A stretch of DNA of 64,000 bases from Cricetomys ansorgei (taxonomy: Eukaryota > Chordata > Mammalia > Rodentia > Nesomyidae), in contig JAMJFZ010000199.1 in NCBI GenBank assembly GCA_026225945.1, forward strand, positions 69,170,501 through 69,234,500. Direction: 5' to 3'. Each line of letters begins with the position of its first letter. Position 1 is the stretch's first letter. Both the position numbers and the translations under genes were made by a program. Shown here piece by piece: positions 53,697 through 64,000 of this stretch. The notes below the pieces were generated by a model. That model was given only the letters and a program-made list of their open reading frames with translations, was not told the DNA's origin and did no database searches.

Positions 53697-54008
53697 GGGT
53701 GCGTTTTCTAGGCATGAGTGTGTTTATGAATGTGGTGTATATGCATGAGGAGGCCAGTGATTGATATAGGGTTTCTTCCTCAATCTCGGTCCACTGTATG
53801 TACTGAGAGAGGGTTGCTCATATGAACTCAGAGATCACCAATTTGTCTAGTCTGGCTAGACAGCTTGTGACAGGGATCCTTGTCTCTGCCTTCCGAGAGC
53901 TGAGATGACAAATGGGTTACCATGGCCACCTGATAACTATGTAGGTACTGAAGATCCAAACCTGGTAGAAGTCAAGCACTTCACTTCCTGGGCCATTCCC
54001 CAGCTCCA
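53697..54008 (-). repeat. B4/RSINE-type SINE
   Basis: Same composite family as 20898-21150: GGAGGCCAGTGATTGATATA, GTCTCTGCCTTCCGAGAGCT and CTGGGCCATTCCCCAGCTCC in reverse order. Confidence 0.55.
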
Positions 54009-55846
54009 TGACAGTTAGGTTTTAAGGACTGAAATGGTTACAACACTCACCAGCACTGTCAAAGTCAGTGAGGCACTCTGCCTGGTCACTGTGCCCTCCC
54101 TCCCCCATGGTCCATACATATTGTCACACATGTGTAAACTGTGTTCTAACTACATGCGGCCAACAAGTGCTCAATGGTGACTGGTTTGCTGGAGTACCCA
54201 CATTCACATGTATAAACAGGCACAATCTGAGGCACCACAGCCTCAGAACACCATGAGTACAGGAGGTCCTCTTCAAATTAAAAGTAGTCACCTAATGAGC
54301 CCATCGTAAGTTGAAAAATATCTTCAAAGTGTGGCGACTCCATCCACTGTGTGGCACAGCCTCCAGAGAACTGTATCAGCTTCTTCCAAGAGTCTGTGGC
54401 TGGCTGCCTGGGAGCTTCTAGGGGCATAGAGAAAACACCAAATTGCTACCCTTGGGTGGGAGATCAAAATTCAAAGCTCAAAGTACAGTATGGGGAGAGA
54501 GAAGCTGCCTGCCTCTTTCACATAAAGCCAGAGGTTGCTGGGACAACCTGACAGAGAGCACAGTGTAGTACTAGGTACTAATGGAACCACAAACAGCCCT
54601 GAGTGATGTTCACTGACACAGCCTCCTGGTTCCCACCAATACTGCTCTCCATGTGATCAGAGACAACAGAAATCAGTGAAACTGGACCCATGACAGCAGA
54701 GAGCAAAGAATATCAATGTATGGACCAAGAGAATAAAAAGTCCAATTGAATCCAGACAGTCCAAAGTGCCCAAGGTACAAATGAAATATAGCACACAGCA
54801 AACCTACTATATTTATTTATTTATTCATTTTACTGGAAAGCACTTAATAAGCAATGAATTGATGCTGTATCATGAGAATGAGAGGAAAAGCTACAGACCA
54901 GGTGAAAGGAATTGCAAAGAACACAGCTGACATAAGACTTTAAGCCATCTAGAGAAGCTGTTGTACCCTCCACATAAACCATATAAGCAGATGGGGAACA
55001 GTGGTGCATACTTGGAATCCTAACCCTCCAAAGGGTACGACAGGAGACACCATTGTTACTGATTCAGTGAGCCAGAGCAGCAGAGCACCAGTGTCAAGCG
55101 CTGTACAAGTGGCACAGGAAGAGCCACTACTCTCTTGCCCCATGTCTAGTCATGGTGTCTTAAGTACAATTTTAAAAAGTCCTTCCTCTAGCCCAGCAAC
55201 CCCTGGCCACCTCCCCCCACCAGTGAGACCCCTCAGTGTCTCTCTCACATCCTATCAGCAGCTCAACTGGTGCTCCTGCATTCTGTATAATCAATTGGTG
55301 GGCACATTTCATGACCCCAGCAGCTGACAGAGAACATGACTGTCAAAAGGACCCAAGGGCCTTAACTAAGCCAATAAAGCTGTTTCAGCACCAATGACAA
55401 AACCCAGAAGAGCCCTGGAAGGACCCAGCCAACACTGACTGGTCTCCCCTCACACATCACATGAGAAAATTCACCAGCCTCTAGGCCACTTTTGGATACC
55501 GCAAGGCCTCCAAGACCTATTTGCAGACTTCTAATGCTATCAACTCACAGGTGTCCGTGTTTATGTGGCTGGCACACCACTTCTGGAAGCCACTTTTCTA
55601 TCTGCAAAGGAAAACATCAGAATTGCCAAGGGAACTGCGGGAGACTACTGGGAACTCTCGGGGCCTGTGGGGCATGGAGTACAGCACAGCCTGGCCTAGG
55701 TATCTAAGAACTGAGTCACAGGAAAGCAGCCTGCAGCTGGACCACCAGCACTATATGGAGGATGGCTGAGGTGAACTGACGGAACAAACAGCAAGCATCA
55801 ACTGAAGGAGCCAAGTGGAAGCAAAGAGCTCAGCCCCTCTCCACGA

Positions 55847-55870
55847 GTCCTGTCCTGTCCTGTCCTGTCT
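55847..55870. repeat. (TGTCC)n short tandem repeat
   Basis: Four to five CTGTC pentamers in a row. Confidence 0.85.
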
Positions 55871-55958
55871 CTCAAGCAGCAGGCCAGAGAATCAGCTCAG
55901 AAGGTGGTTGTGCCTGTGTGCAAAAGTCCATAGCTCACCAACACAGCACATAAAAGGT

Positions 55959-56027
55959 ACAAACACACACAAGCTCACACAAACAAGCACACTCACACAT
56001 GTGCACCCCTGCGTGCGCGCGCACAAA

Positions 56028-56059
<32 letters not shown>

Positions 56060-56063
56060 CACC
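55959..56063. repeat. CA / CGCA compound microsatellite
   Basis: Alternating CA, GCGCGC and ACGC units ending in about ten CA; alternating purine-pyrimidine throughout, a Z-DNA-prone sequence. Confidence 0.92.
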
Positions 56064-56730
56064 CCTTTGCAGGGGAGGTAGGTTGAATAACTGCTGGCCT
56101 CTTAAACTTTAATTTCTCATGGATCTTCCTGGCCTTCAAATCACACAAAGACAGGGATGGTGATCATGAAGGCTGCTGGTACCAACAAGACAACCCCCAA
56201 TATACTGAACCCAAATTCCTGAGTGGAGTTACCCACTTATGATTTGTGATGTGTCTGTCAGACTACTCAGGGCCAAGAGTTGGGGCTCTGATGGACTTTG
56301 CTTTTTAGTTCTCTTGGAATCCTGTAACATTTACCACCTCCGCCCTTCTAGTTAATACCTGAACCACCCAGGAAGCTCCTAACTGAGCTAATGATTTTAC
56401 CCTCAACCTTGTAGACTCAGTATCATAACCTGAGTGATCCCTTAGAATACCAAGTTTATTACACTGCTTCTACCTCTCTTCTTACGTCTGGATTGGCTTC
56501 CAAAGGCTCTTCAAAGAGTCCCTCTGGCTCTCCAGCTAGCCAGACCACAAGATCCACCCCAGGTAATTCATCTGCTGAGGTCTCTGCCAGCTGCTTGCAA
56601 GGCTCGGCAGCCCCTTCTCAGTGGGCTATCCAAACCACCTGGGCACAGCCTATCTGGCAGAGCTGCCTGCTACACCAGATACAAATAAGCTGCCAGCTAA
56701 AAAACAAATGCCAATGGATCTCTGAGTGAA

Positions 56731-56815
56731 ACAGGCAGGCCTTGAACTGACAGAGATCTGCCTTCCTCTGCCTCCTGAGCCCTAGATAACAGGCATGCAG
56801 CACCACGCCCAGCCA
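56731..56815 (-). repeat. B1 SINE 5' half
   Basis: CAGGCCTTGAACTGACAGAG, CTTCCTCTGCCTCCTGAGCC and CAGCACCACGCCCAGCC. Confidence 0.8.
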
Positions 56816-56877
56816 GAAAACATTCTGAAATATGGAATCGAATCAAAGTACCCACTGCTTTATTTTTCAAAATGTGA

Positions 56878-57000
56878 AGGGCAAACTGGATGTAACAGTG
56901 CATAACTTCATAGGAGACTGAAGCAGGGTCTCTTGAGCCCACAGCCTGAGGCTATCCTGGATAACACTGTCCACTGTAAAAAGCAACAACGACAACAAAA
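56878..57000 (+). repeat. Diverged B1/B4-like SINE
   Basis: GGCAAACTGGATGTAACAGT, AGCCTGAGGCTATCCTGGAT and an ACAACGACAACAAAAAA tail. Confidence 0.55.
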
Positions 57001-57004
57001 AAGA

Positions 57005-57122
57005 GAGCTAGGCATAGTGGCTTATGTCTCCATCAGCACTAGAGATGCTGGGGCAAGAGAGCAGTCATGAGTTCCAGGCTAATCTGGACTATACAGCAAG
57101 ATTCTGTCTCAAACAAACAAAA
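57005..57122 (+). repeat. B1-like SINE
   Basis: AGCTAGGCATAGTGGCTTAT, GAGTTCCAGGCTAATCTGGA and CAAGATTCTGTCTCAAACAA. Confidence 0.75.
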
Positions 57123-57262
57123 CACAATCAGAGAAAATGCAAATGAAACACCGTTTTATGCTTTGAGGCCTGCTAGTCCCACCCTCTGGGTTCTCCAGCC
57201 TCACTCTCCCAAGGGTGGGAAACATCCTTGTTGTTGGTTGTTGTGGCTCTGCTCTTTAGTTG

Positions 57263-57263
<1 letters not shown>

Positions 57264-57293
<30 letters not shown>

Positions 57294-57419
57294 CCTGAAG
57301 CAGAGTCTCACAAGGTCCAGGGTGGTCTCAAACTCTCTAAGTAGCTAAGGATGACCATGAACCCTTGATCTTCCTGCCTCCGCCTCCCTGAACACTGGGA
57401 TTGGGGATCCATGCCAGCC
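57264..57419 (-). repeat. B1/B4-like SINE with a long poly-T head
   Basis: About 30 T, then AGCAGAGTCTCACAAGGTCC, GTGGTCTCAAACTCTCTAAG and CACTGGGATTGGGGATCCAT: a reversed SINE with its poly-A tail. Confidence 0.8.
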
Positions 57420-57616
57420 AAAAACACTTTGTAAACAGACTAGCTCTACATTTTCAACTAAAACAAATTGCTGCCCAAATATCAAGGGGACCAAGCCAGC
57501 CTTAGCATCCAGCAGTTAGAAAGCAGGTAACAAAAATCCATTTGTGTGAAAATCACATTGAAAACAAGACAAACAGCCCCCAAAGAGAGTGTTCTCTGAA
57601 GGTTTGGCTTCCTTAC

Positions 57617-57830
57617 CTGAGTCTGTGTGTTTCTTCAATCTGCACTATCAGCTGAGCAGACGGTATTTGTTTTTTAATTAACTGGCAATGAGAGGTTCCC
57701 CCTCCCTTTTTTCTAAAGTTTCCTAGCACTGGGAGATTTGCTGGTTTAGGCCACTGGAGTCAGAATGAAGCTCTGGTTGCCATGGAAACTGCAGCAAGCT
57801 TCTAAACTGAGGAGCTCCCGGAATCCAGGC
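57617..57830 (-). other. Candidate alternative first exon (5' UTR) of SLC45A4
   Basis: On the - strand a strong donor CACAGACTCAG|GTAAGG lies at 57617/57616, and 230-250 nt upstream is a TATA-like TTTTATATTAAAG (57866-57854). The repeat-free stretch between them reads as a possible first exon starting near 57830. It contains the RFX-like palindrome at 57776-57789 and an ATG within it that opens only seven codons. No transcript evidence is available, so this may instead be an enhancer or a chance donor. Confidence 0.3.
57776..57789. promoter_or_regulatory. RFX-type X-box palindrome
   Basis: GTTGCCATGGAAAC matches the RFX consensus (GTNRCC, 2-nt spacer, RGYAAC) with one mismatch in the second half-site. 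It lies in repeat-free intronic sequence. Binding is inferred. Confidence 0.5.
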
Positions 57831-57853
57831 TGGCTGAAGGAAGTTGTTACAGC

Positions 57854-57866
57854 TTTAATATAAAAC
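57854..57866 (-). promoter_or_regulatory. TATA-like box
   Basis: TTTTATATTAAAG on the - strand, about 30 nt before the inferred start of the candidate first exon. Confidence 0.3.
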
Positions 57867-59471
57867 CCACAAAGGTGACCTCAGACACACGTTCCAAGAT
57901 GAGCACTGCTCAGACCCTCGGCATGTTTCACGATGGAAGAGGAAAAGGAGATACATGGCATGAAAAAGGAAGTAAAATCCTTCACATTACATACACACAC
58001 TCAAGAACAGACCTCGAAGACAGGGTTACAGTTAAGGAATGTCTTGAAGACCCCTTTGACAGTGGTACATGTGAAGTCTAAACAGAGGCTTCTAGATCCT
58101 GAATGTGTGCTGAGGCAAAAGAGGATGTAAGGCTCAACTGTAAGCGGTGGGAGTTTCCTGAAATGACAGTCCACGTGATCAGATACATGCTGACATTAAA
58201 GAGGGGAGGCACACAGCGTACGCCGGTCCCCTCTGCCCGCAGGGTGCTCTGGGTGCACCCCTTTCCCCACACGTACACATTTTACCCATGCTACCCTGAG
58301 CTGCAGCTTCTGTGTTGTGGTGTGAGAGCAAAGGGGCAGGACTGTACAGATCTTGGCAAGTTCAGCAAAACTCTTCCTGGTTTATTAGGTTAAGGGCCTT
58401 CCTCTGTTGACTGAGCGGGACATATGGTGTGGACTCTGGTCAGAGGAATTCAGCCCTGAGGAAGGCATGAGGGGACAGCAGAGACTTCCTCGTATTACTT
58501 AGGATGTACACAGTTTAAAAGTTAACTTCTGGAATTTTCTTTTTTGTATTTTCAGGCCTTGGTTGATGGCAGATGGCAGATGGCAGACACTAGTAAGTAA
58601 AGTAGGGAATGGGAGGGGAGGACTAGGAAAGATTTACTACTGTACTTGGGAAAATGTTAAACCTAGTTTTCAAAAAATCCAAGTTTGAATTGATAAAGAA
58701 AGCTTATATATGGCTATAGCCTGGGCTAGAGAGTCTCTTCCCCTTTATGGCCAAACAATCCAGCAGCAAGATCAGCATTGGTGTCCCAACGGCTCACCTG
58801 GGACCACAGACACTATCTGTATACAGCATAGCTGAGTCTAGCCTCCCGAGGAGTCCTGGCCCTGGCTTGTCCACTTCCACACAGACCTCAATGCTGTTCA
58901 CTGAGACAGGAAGGGACCTGCTCAGTCACTTCCTCTTTTCTCCTCTCTGCCCCACTCAGGGAACAGCTGGAACCTGGGGGCAACTAGAATGGCAGGAAAG
59001 GGCAATTCCCCTGATATCCAAAACCACCACCTCTATGAAGAAGCTCTCAAACAGGGCCCCACTTTCTGTGCTGCGGAAATGCTGTATGACATTCCCCTGG
59101 CTATGGGGAAAAGTTGGTACATATTCTTTGCACTGGGGGTTGTGGCTTGCTGTCACTTGGACTAACTACTGCTGCTCTGGAGCCTCTGCATGGCTGCAAT
59201 GATGGCAGGGCCTCAGCAGGACACCGACACAGCATTACAGTGCAGGGCTGTCACTCAGTGCCCATGGCATCCAAAGGTGCAAAGGGACTGGGGTTTTACT
59301 CTAAGAAACCTCCAGTGTCCAGAGACACTGACTACAAAGTAGCACATCCACATACAAAATCATGTTGTATATTGTTATCTTCTAACAGGAAACACCTGAT
59401 GCTAGATGTAAACGCATCTCTTCTAGGCATTAAGTCTTTAACATATGAACACACGGCCAAAAGCGTTATCT

Positions 59472-59558
59472 CAGGCTGGGATACAGCTCAGTGACAGAGC
59501 ACCTGCCAACATGCACAAGGCATCTCAATGGATCCCTGGCACCACACACAAAGAAAAG
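59472..59558 (+). repeat. ID SINE
   Basis: CAGGCTGGGATACAGCTCAG, TGACAGAGCACCTGCCAACA and ATGGATCCCTGGCACCACAC. Confidence 0.8.
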
Positions 59559-60218
59559 CAGTGCGGCTTCTGTGGGTCACAGCCAGGTTCTTATGCTGCT
59601 CTAGGAACTAACTTCAGCTAAAAACAAAACTAAATTATTTTTAAAGACAGACTTTCTGCTTGCCTACCCAAATGTGCTCCAAGGCCCAGATGCACAATAT
59701 GCCTGCTCAGCATCTCCTTCAGCAGGAGGGGTGGCTCTGAAAGCATCTGTGGGATGGTATGGTGGCAGGTCCACTTAGCTGGTGAAGGTTCAAAGCTGAT
59801 TATTAAAACAGACCACAGAAGCCATCCCTAGCCCATCACCATCGAGATGAAAGTTCCAAAGCTCTGCCCCAAAATACAGTAACTTATTCTCAATGTTTGT
59901 GGGAGGAGCATTCACTGGAGCTTTCTTCCTCAAGGCTGCTCATCAAGGATCTGCCTTATAATCCAGAGTCTTGCTCCTACCTGTCCCATCAAACTGAATG
60001 CAAGCAAGCAGCCCCTTCCAGCCCTGCTGGTTTATTCACAAAATCTCCCACAACACCCTACACTGATGAGGTGCCTATGGTCAGCCTATGCATAAGGCTC
60101 CAAGCCCACCAGAGAGGAGCTGCCATGCTCCTCTTTCCAGGCTTGAGGAGACAAGAGACAAGAACCCGAGCCTGTTTCTCCTGGGTACTGCGCAAGTCTA
60201 CATGTGTCAAGAAGGTCT

Positions 60219-60325
60219 ACATGAGCCAGGCATAGCGGGCATATGGCAATCCCAGCACTCATGAAGGACAGACAAGAAGATTCCAAGTTTGAGGGCATCC
60301 TATCCTGGACCCCAAAACAAGACCC
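60219..60325 (+). repeat. Diverged B1-like SINE
   Basis: TGAGCCAGGCATAGCGGGCA, GGCAATCCCAGCACTCATGA and AAGTTTGAGGGCATCC. Confidence 0.65.
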
Positions 60326-63137
60326 TAAAGGGGGGAAGCAATGCCCACAGTGCTCCTCCAGGCCAAGCAAAAGGTCCAAATTGTGTTTCACAACAGAAAA
60401 CATCAACAGGCCCCTTTCCTACTCAGTCATTAAAGTGTGCCAGTGGCCCAAGCCCATGCAGCTCCAGGTTCTGGTCTGTGAGACAGCAGAACAATGCTGT
60501 CTAGAGTAAGACTGGAACACTGCCACTTGCAACCCAGGTGCATCCAGGTGCTAAGGCAGAATGGCTTAGGCATAGGCCAGAGGTCACCTGTAGCCTTCCA
60601 CAGAATAGCATGCCACACTTGGAATGCAAGGCTAAGCATGCAGATCCAAATTCACACAAAACATTTCTTCAGCCATTCTGAGAGACCAGAAGCCATCTCT
60701 AAGACTATTATAGAATCCTTCACATCAGGTATTTTGTGTAGGCTCCAGTCAAAGACTGGAACCAGCATGCTGGAGCATCCCTGCAATTAGCACTTGGAAA
60801 CATAAGAGGACTGGAACACAGCTACAGTCATGGAGTTACAGACAAAGCCCACCGTGAAGGTGCTTATGGGATGCTTGTCTCATACAAGCAAATCTTCCTA
60901 CTCTGCCCTGGACATGAAGCTGAAGCACAAACCTTTATGCTGAGAGAAGTAGGCAGACCACACTGAGCTGAGCACAGTGGTTCCTCATATTTGTATGTAC
61001 TGTATGTGCTTCCTGTAAATGCCTAGTGCAGGGCCACACATGAGTCTACTATAGGCACAAATCAATAGATTCTATAGTCTACCATGCCAGAACGATACAT
61101 GTAAAGTGGTCTGCATTTTGCCTCCAATGCAAACATACAGAAATTCTGCTTAAAAGTCTGTGTTTAGATTGTGAACTTCTGTGCCTAATCAGCCAATTCT
61201 GTGATGTCCCTTGACACACCTTTGTAGCTCGCTCAGTTCGGCCATCCTAGGGAGCAGTTGCTATGCCAAACAGCTGGGTAGAGTTTCAACATCTAGACAG
61301 CAAAGGAGGGGATAGTCATGCTAGTGAAAGGGCAGTTCCCACTGCACTTCACATAATTCAACCCAACAGGAATTCTACACACAGCCTGATACCCAAGGGG
61401 ATCGACAGTGCCCAGCTCACTGCCTCGGGTTACAGAAAGGCAGCTCAGAGTACTGGCCACAGCCCAGGAGAAGGGAGAGAAACTACAGGCTTGCAAGAAA
61501 ACGGAGTCAGCTGACCAAAGAGGAAGTCCTAAGGCCTCAACAAGGTCTTAATGGGCTGGAGACTCACCCAGCAGGGCCTGGAGAGTCCACTGACTGAGCT
61601 CAGCCTGGCACACCCTAACGCCAAGAATTGGAGAAATTACTAAGGACATGGGGGAGGGGCTTCAGCCTCCATAACAGCCACCTTTGTCCCTGGCCTCTGG
61701 TCCTCACAGTAGACTTCCTTACTCCAGCTCTCAGCTCCCTGTGTACCATCACTGGCACCTCCTCCTTACTCTTGGGGATGGACCCCAGCTCTCAGACCAC
61801 ACCAGCCCAGACACCTGGACATGTGCCCCCCACCCCCCACACTCATCCTGTTCTGAGCGCCTAGAGAAGCAGGAGCTGCTGAAAGTGGAAGCTTTGTGGA
61901 TGCCAAGCCCCTGGCTCTCTCCTGCCTCATCAGGAGGCATTTCCTAGCCTTGCATCCACCCACTTGGAAAGTCAAGGGCACTGCCATGTGAAGGGCAGGC
62001 TCTAGAGGAAAGCCAGCTGCACCTAGCTTTACTGCAAAATAACATTGCCAGAGTTTCATTTTTAAGGACTTCAAGACCAACACCCATCCTTCAGAGCTGT
62101 GGTCACCTGTACCACACCCACAGTGGGAAGGAGGTCCTCCCAGGTTTTAAAGTGAAAGTTTGTATAAAGTTGGGGGCTTCCTGTTCAAAAGTCTGCCTTT
62201 CTACAGTGCCTACCGATCATAAAAGAGCATGTGTGGATGTAAGTATCAAAAAAGCACCAGTGCACCATATCCAAGACAGGTCTGGGCCCTGAGCATACCC
62301 ACAACAGACAATACTCACATGGGAAAAGAAGCCTTTACAAGAAAACAGAAACAATTCCATCTGTTAACAAAAACTGTTTAATCACAAGTTGATTCAAGCA
62401 CAATCGCCTCAGTTTCTCAAGGCAGCAACTCCCTTTTAACGATTAATAAAGCCCTGTATAAGTGCTTCCCACGCCAGCATTTTTAAGATTTTTTTTGCAG
62501 GATAAATATTAGCTTGGGACCTGCCTACACGGAAGTGAAAGCTGACAATGAAGCAGTTTTACAATAACAACAACAAAAAAGTCTCTGTATAGCTGCAGGG
62601 CATTGGGTGCCTGGGCTGGGCTCTGCCTCAGACCTCTCTGTTCCAGGTTCAGACTCTGTTAATCCTCAGCACTCTGTAGGTGGCAGGTCCTGGGGGCTTA
62701 CTGCTTACCAGGGTGCACTGCAGTTGTCTCCTGGGCAAGCTTGGTGTCAATAATAAAACAAACAGAGAGAGGAAAATGAGCTGATTAAAGGGAGAGGTTC
62801 TAAGCTACTCTGGGGGATAAAAGGGAAAGCAGGGTCTTGTGTCTGACTTCAGCTTAGTTTCTTGAAAGATGTTTAAGTCTCATGACCAGGGGCAGCAGTC
62901 ACTAGATATGCCAGCCCTGCCTCGTGAACAGTTCTGGAGACCCCAGATGCCCAGGCAGCCAGACAGGTGGGAGAAGATCCCCACAGCATATTTTGCCACC
63001 AATTCTCAATGACTGACTCTAGAACCCCCCATTTCCATTTCACCTGAGTGGTCTCTATGAGTTGAATACACAGCCAGCAGTTCAGCTGAGAAAGCTCACA
63101 GCCAGATTGGAGACAAACTTAGCTAGTCCATGTACTG

Positions 63138-63152
63138 AGAGAGAGAGAGAGA
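63138..63152. repeat. Short (GA)n repeat
   Basis: GAGAGAGAGAGAGA between unique sequence. Confidence 0.8.
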
Positions 63153-64000
63153 AGCTCTCCTGACCCAGAGCCTGGCCTCACCTCCCTACCTCAGCCCCTG
63201 CAGAGACCAGGCAGTCTCCTGGGCAGTGGGACAGACCCTGCTGCCAGAGCAGCAGTTGGCTATGGAAGACAGGACAGCAGGAGAACAAAACAGGAGGTGT
63301 GTGACACTGCACTCTTGGGTGTCTCAACTTCCCCAGAGATCCCAGGAGTCCATAAGAGGAACACTGAGGGCTGCAGCTGGTCAGCTTTCTGTCACTGAGA
63401 GCAAAGCTGCAGGGATGGCTGGCAGCCTGGTGGCACAGAAGAGATCTGACAATACAGGGACCAGGCTGTGCCTGCCATATTCCACAGGAATGCTAGGACA
63501 GATCATACAGTTTGAGCATGCTCCTGTGTAGATGCTACTGAAAGACCCAACAGGTCAGAGCCGGGATGCTTTCACACAGACTTTATCAATACAAACCTAC
63601 TGCAACACAGGCCCAAACGATGGCCTGTCCACTGGCTTTAAAGGGCACATTCAGCACCATGCTTTTCTCCAACCACAACATTCTCACTAACTGCAGGAAA
63701 GCCAGGAGGAGGAGTCCCAAGGCCTGCCCCATGGCATGGTGCCTGGGCAGAACACATCAGTGGCAGGAGAGTTCTAGGGGCATGGACAGCCCTGGCCTCC
63801 TTGAGGCACACTTCAGTTCTCTATGGATGGAAAGTTGGCCACAGCTGGCAAGGCTGCCTGGTGTCTATAAAAGTGTTCCTCCCAGGAGACGGCTGGAAAC
63901 AGACACTCTGAGATACTTTCATTCTTTTCCTTATTTGCCGTTCTGAAAAATAAGCTGTTCTTCCTACTCTGCAATGGAATAGGGTCAAAATCTTCCAGAG

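Larger units (their letters stand above)
47459..64000 (-). other. SLC45A4: SLC45A4 upstream (5' UTR) intron, partial
   Basis: No second coding gene is recognisable to the right edge. Apart from the SINEs and microsatellites listed separately this is unique sequence, including long stretches (50150-51830, 52000-53690, 57420-59470, 60330-63100) without repeats that I can name. The SLC45A4 promoter in relatives lies tens of kb upstream, so reading this as intron is inference. A candidate alternative first exon is at 57617-57830. Confidence 0.6.

Noticed and set aside
56018..56063. CRISPR-like direct repeats in the ACGC/CA tract
   Set aside because: Units are 2-4 bp without spacers: a compound microsatellite.
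1..64000. Bacterial-type operons, CRISPR arrays, prophage or other novel gene system
   Set aside because: Intron-split vertebrate genes, SINEs and microsatellites explain the window; no compact gene clusters or regular spacer repeats were found on either strand.

Overview
This is a mammalian nuclear genomic window from a rodent, almost certainly a muroid. Genes are split into exons with GT-AG introns. The spacers are full of B1, B2/B3, B4-like and ID SINEs and CA/TG microsatellites, a mix restricted to rodents. The species cannot be fixed from sequence alone. No bacterial-type gene, operon, CRISPR array or mobile system is present, and most long open frames are chance frames in introns, UTRs and SINEs.

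Two convergent protein-coding genes account for all confident coding sequence. On the + strand, the last seven coding exons of DENND3 (positions 1-7847) encode its C-terminal WD40 region. A 3' UTR of about 1.25 kb follows, ending near 9100 at two close AATAAA signals. The 5' part of the gene lies left of the window.

On the - strand lies SLC45A4. Its seven coding exons run from 47072 (ATG) down to 19749 (stop) and join in frame into a 786-residue 12-helix MFS transporter. A 3' UTR of about 4.5 kb runs down to an AATAAA at 15240-15235. The coding exons were joined by hand, and every junction keeps frame with a GT donor and AG acceptor. The pair in tail-to-tail order matches the DENND3/SLC45A4 neighbourhood known from human 8q24.3.

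Layout: 1-9100 DENND3 3' end; 9100-15215 convergent intergenic spacer with SINEs and an MLT1-type LTR; 15215-19748 SLC45A4 3' UTR; 19749-28602 SLC45A4 coding exons 2-7; 28603-46828 an 18-kb intron; 46829-47458 first coding exon with probable 5' UTR; 47459-64000 upstream (5' UTR) intron, holding a candidate alternative first exon near 57617-57830 with a TATA-like box and an RFX-type X-box palindrome.

The genes have unrelated jobs: DENND3 is a RAB12 exchange factor in endosome/autophagy traffic, and SLC45A4 is a plasma-membrane solute carrier. I found no undescribed system. The points most worth checking are cis-regulatory: a TG microsatellite against a DENND3 acceptor, a 17-base A run against an SLC45A4 donor, a 48-codon upstream ORF, and the possible alternative promoter.
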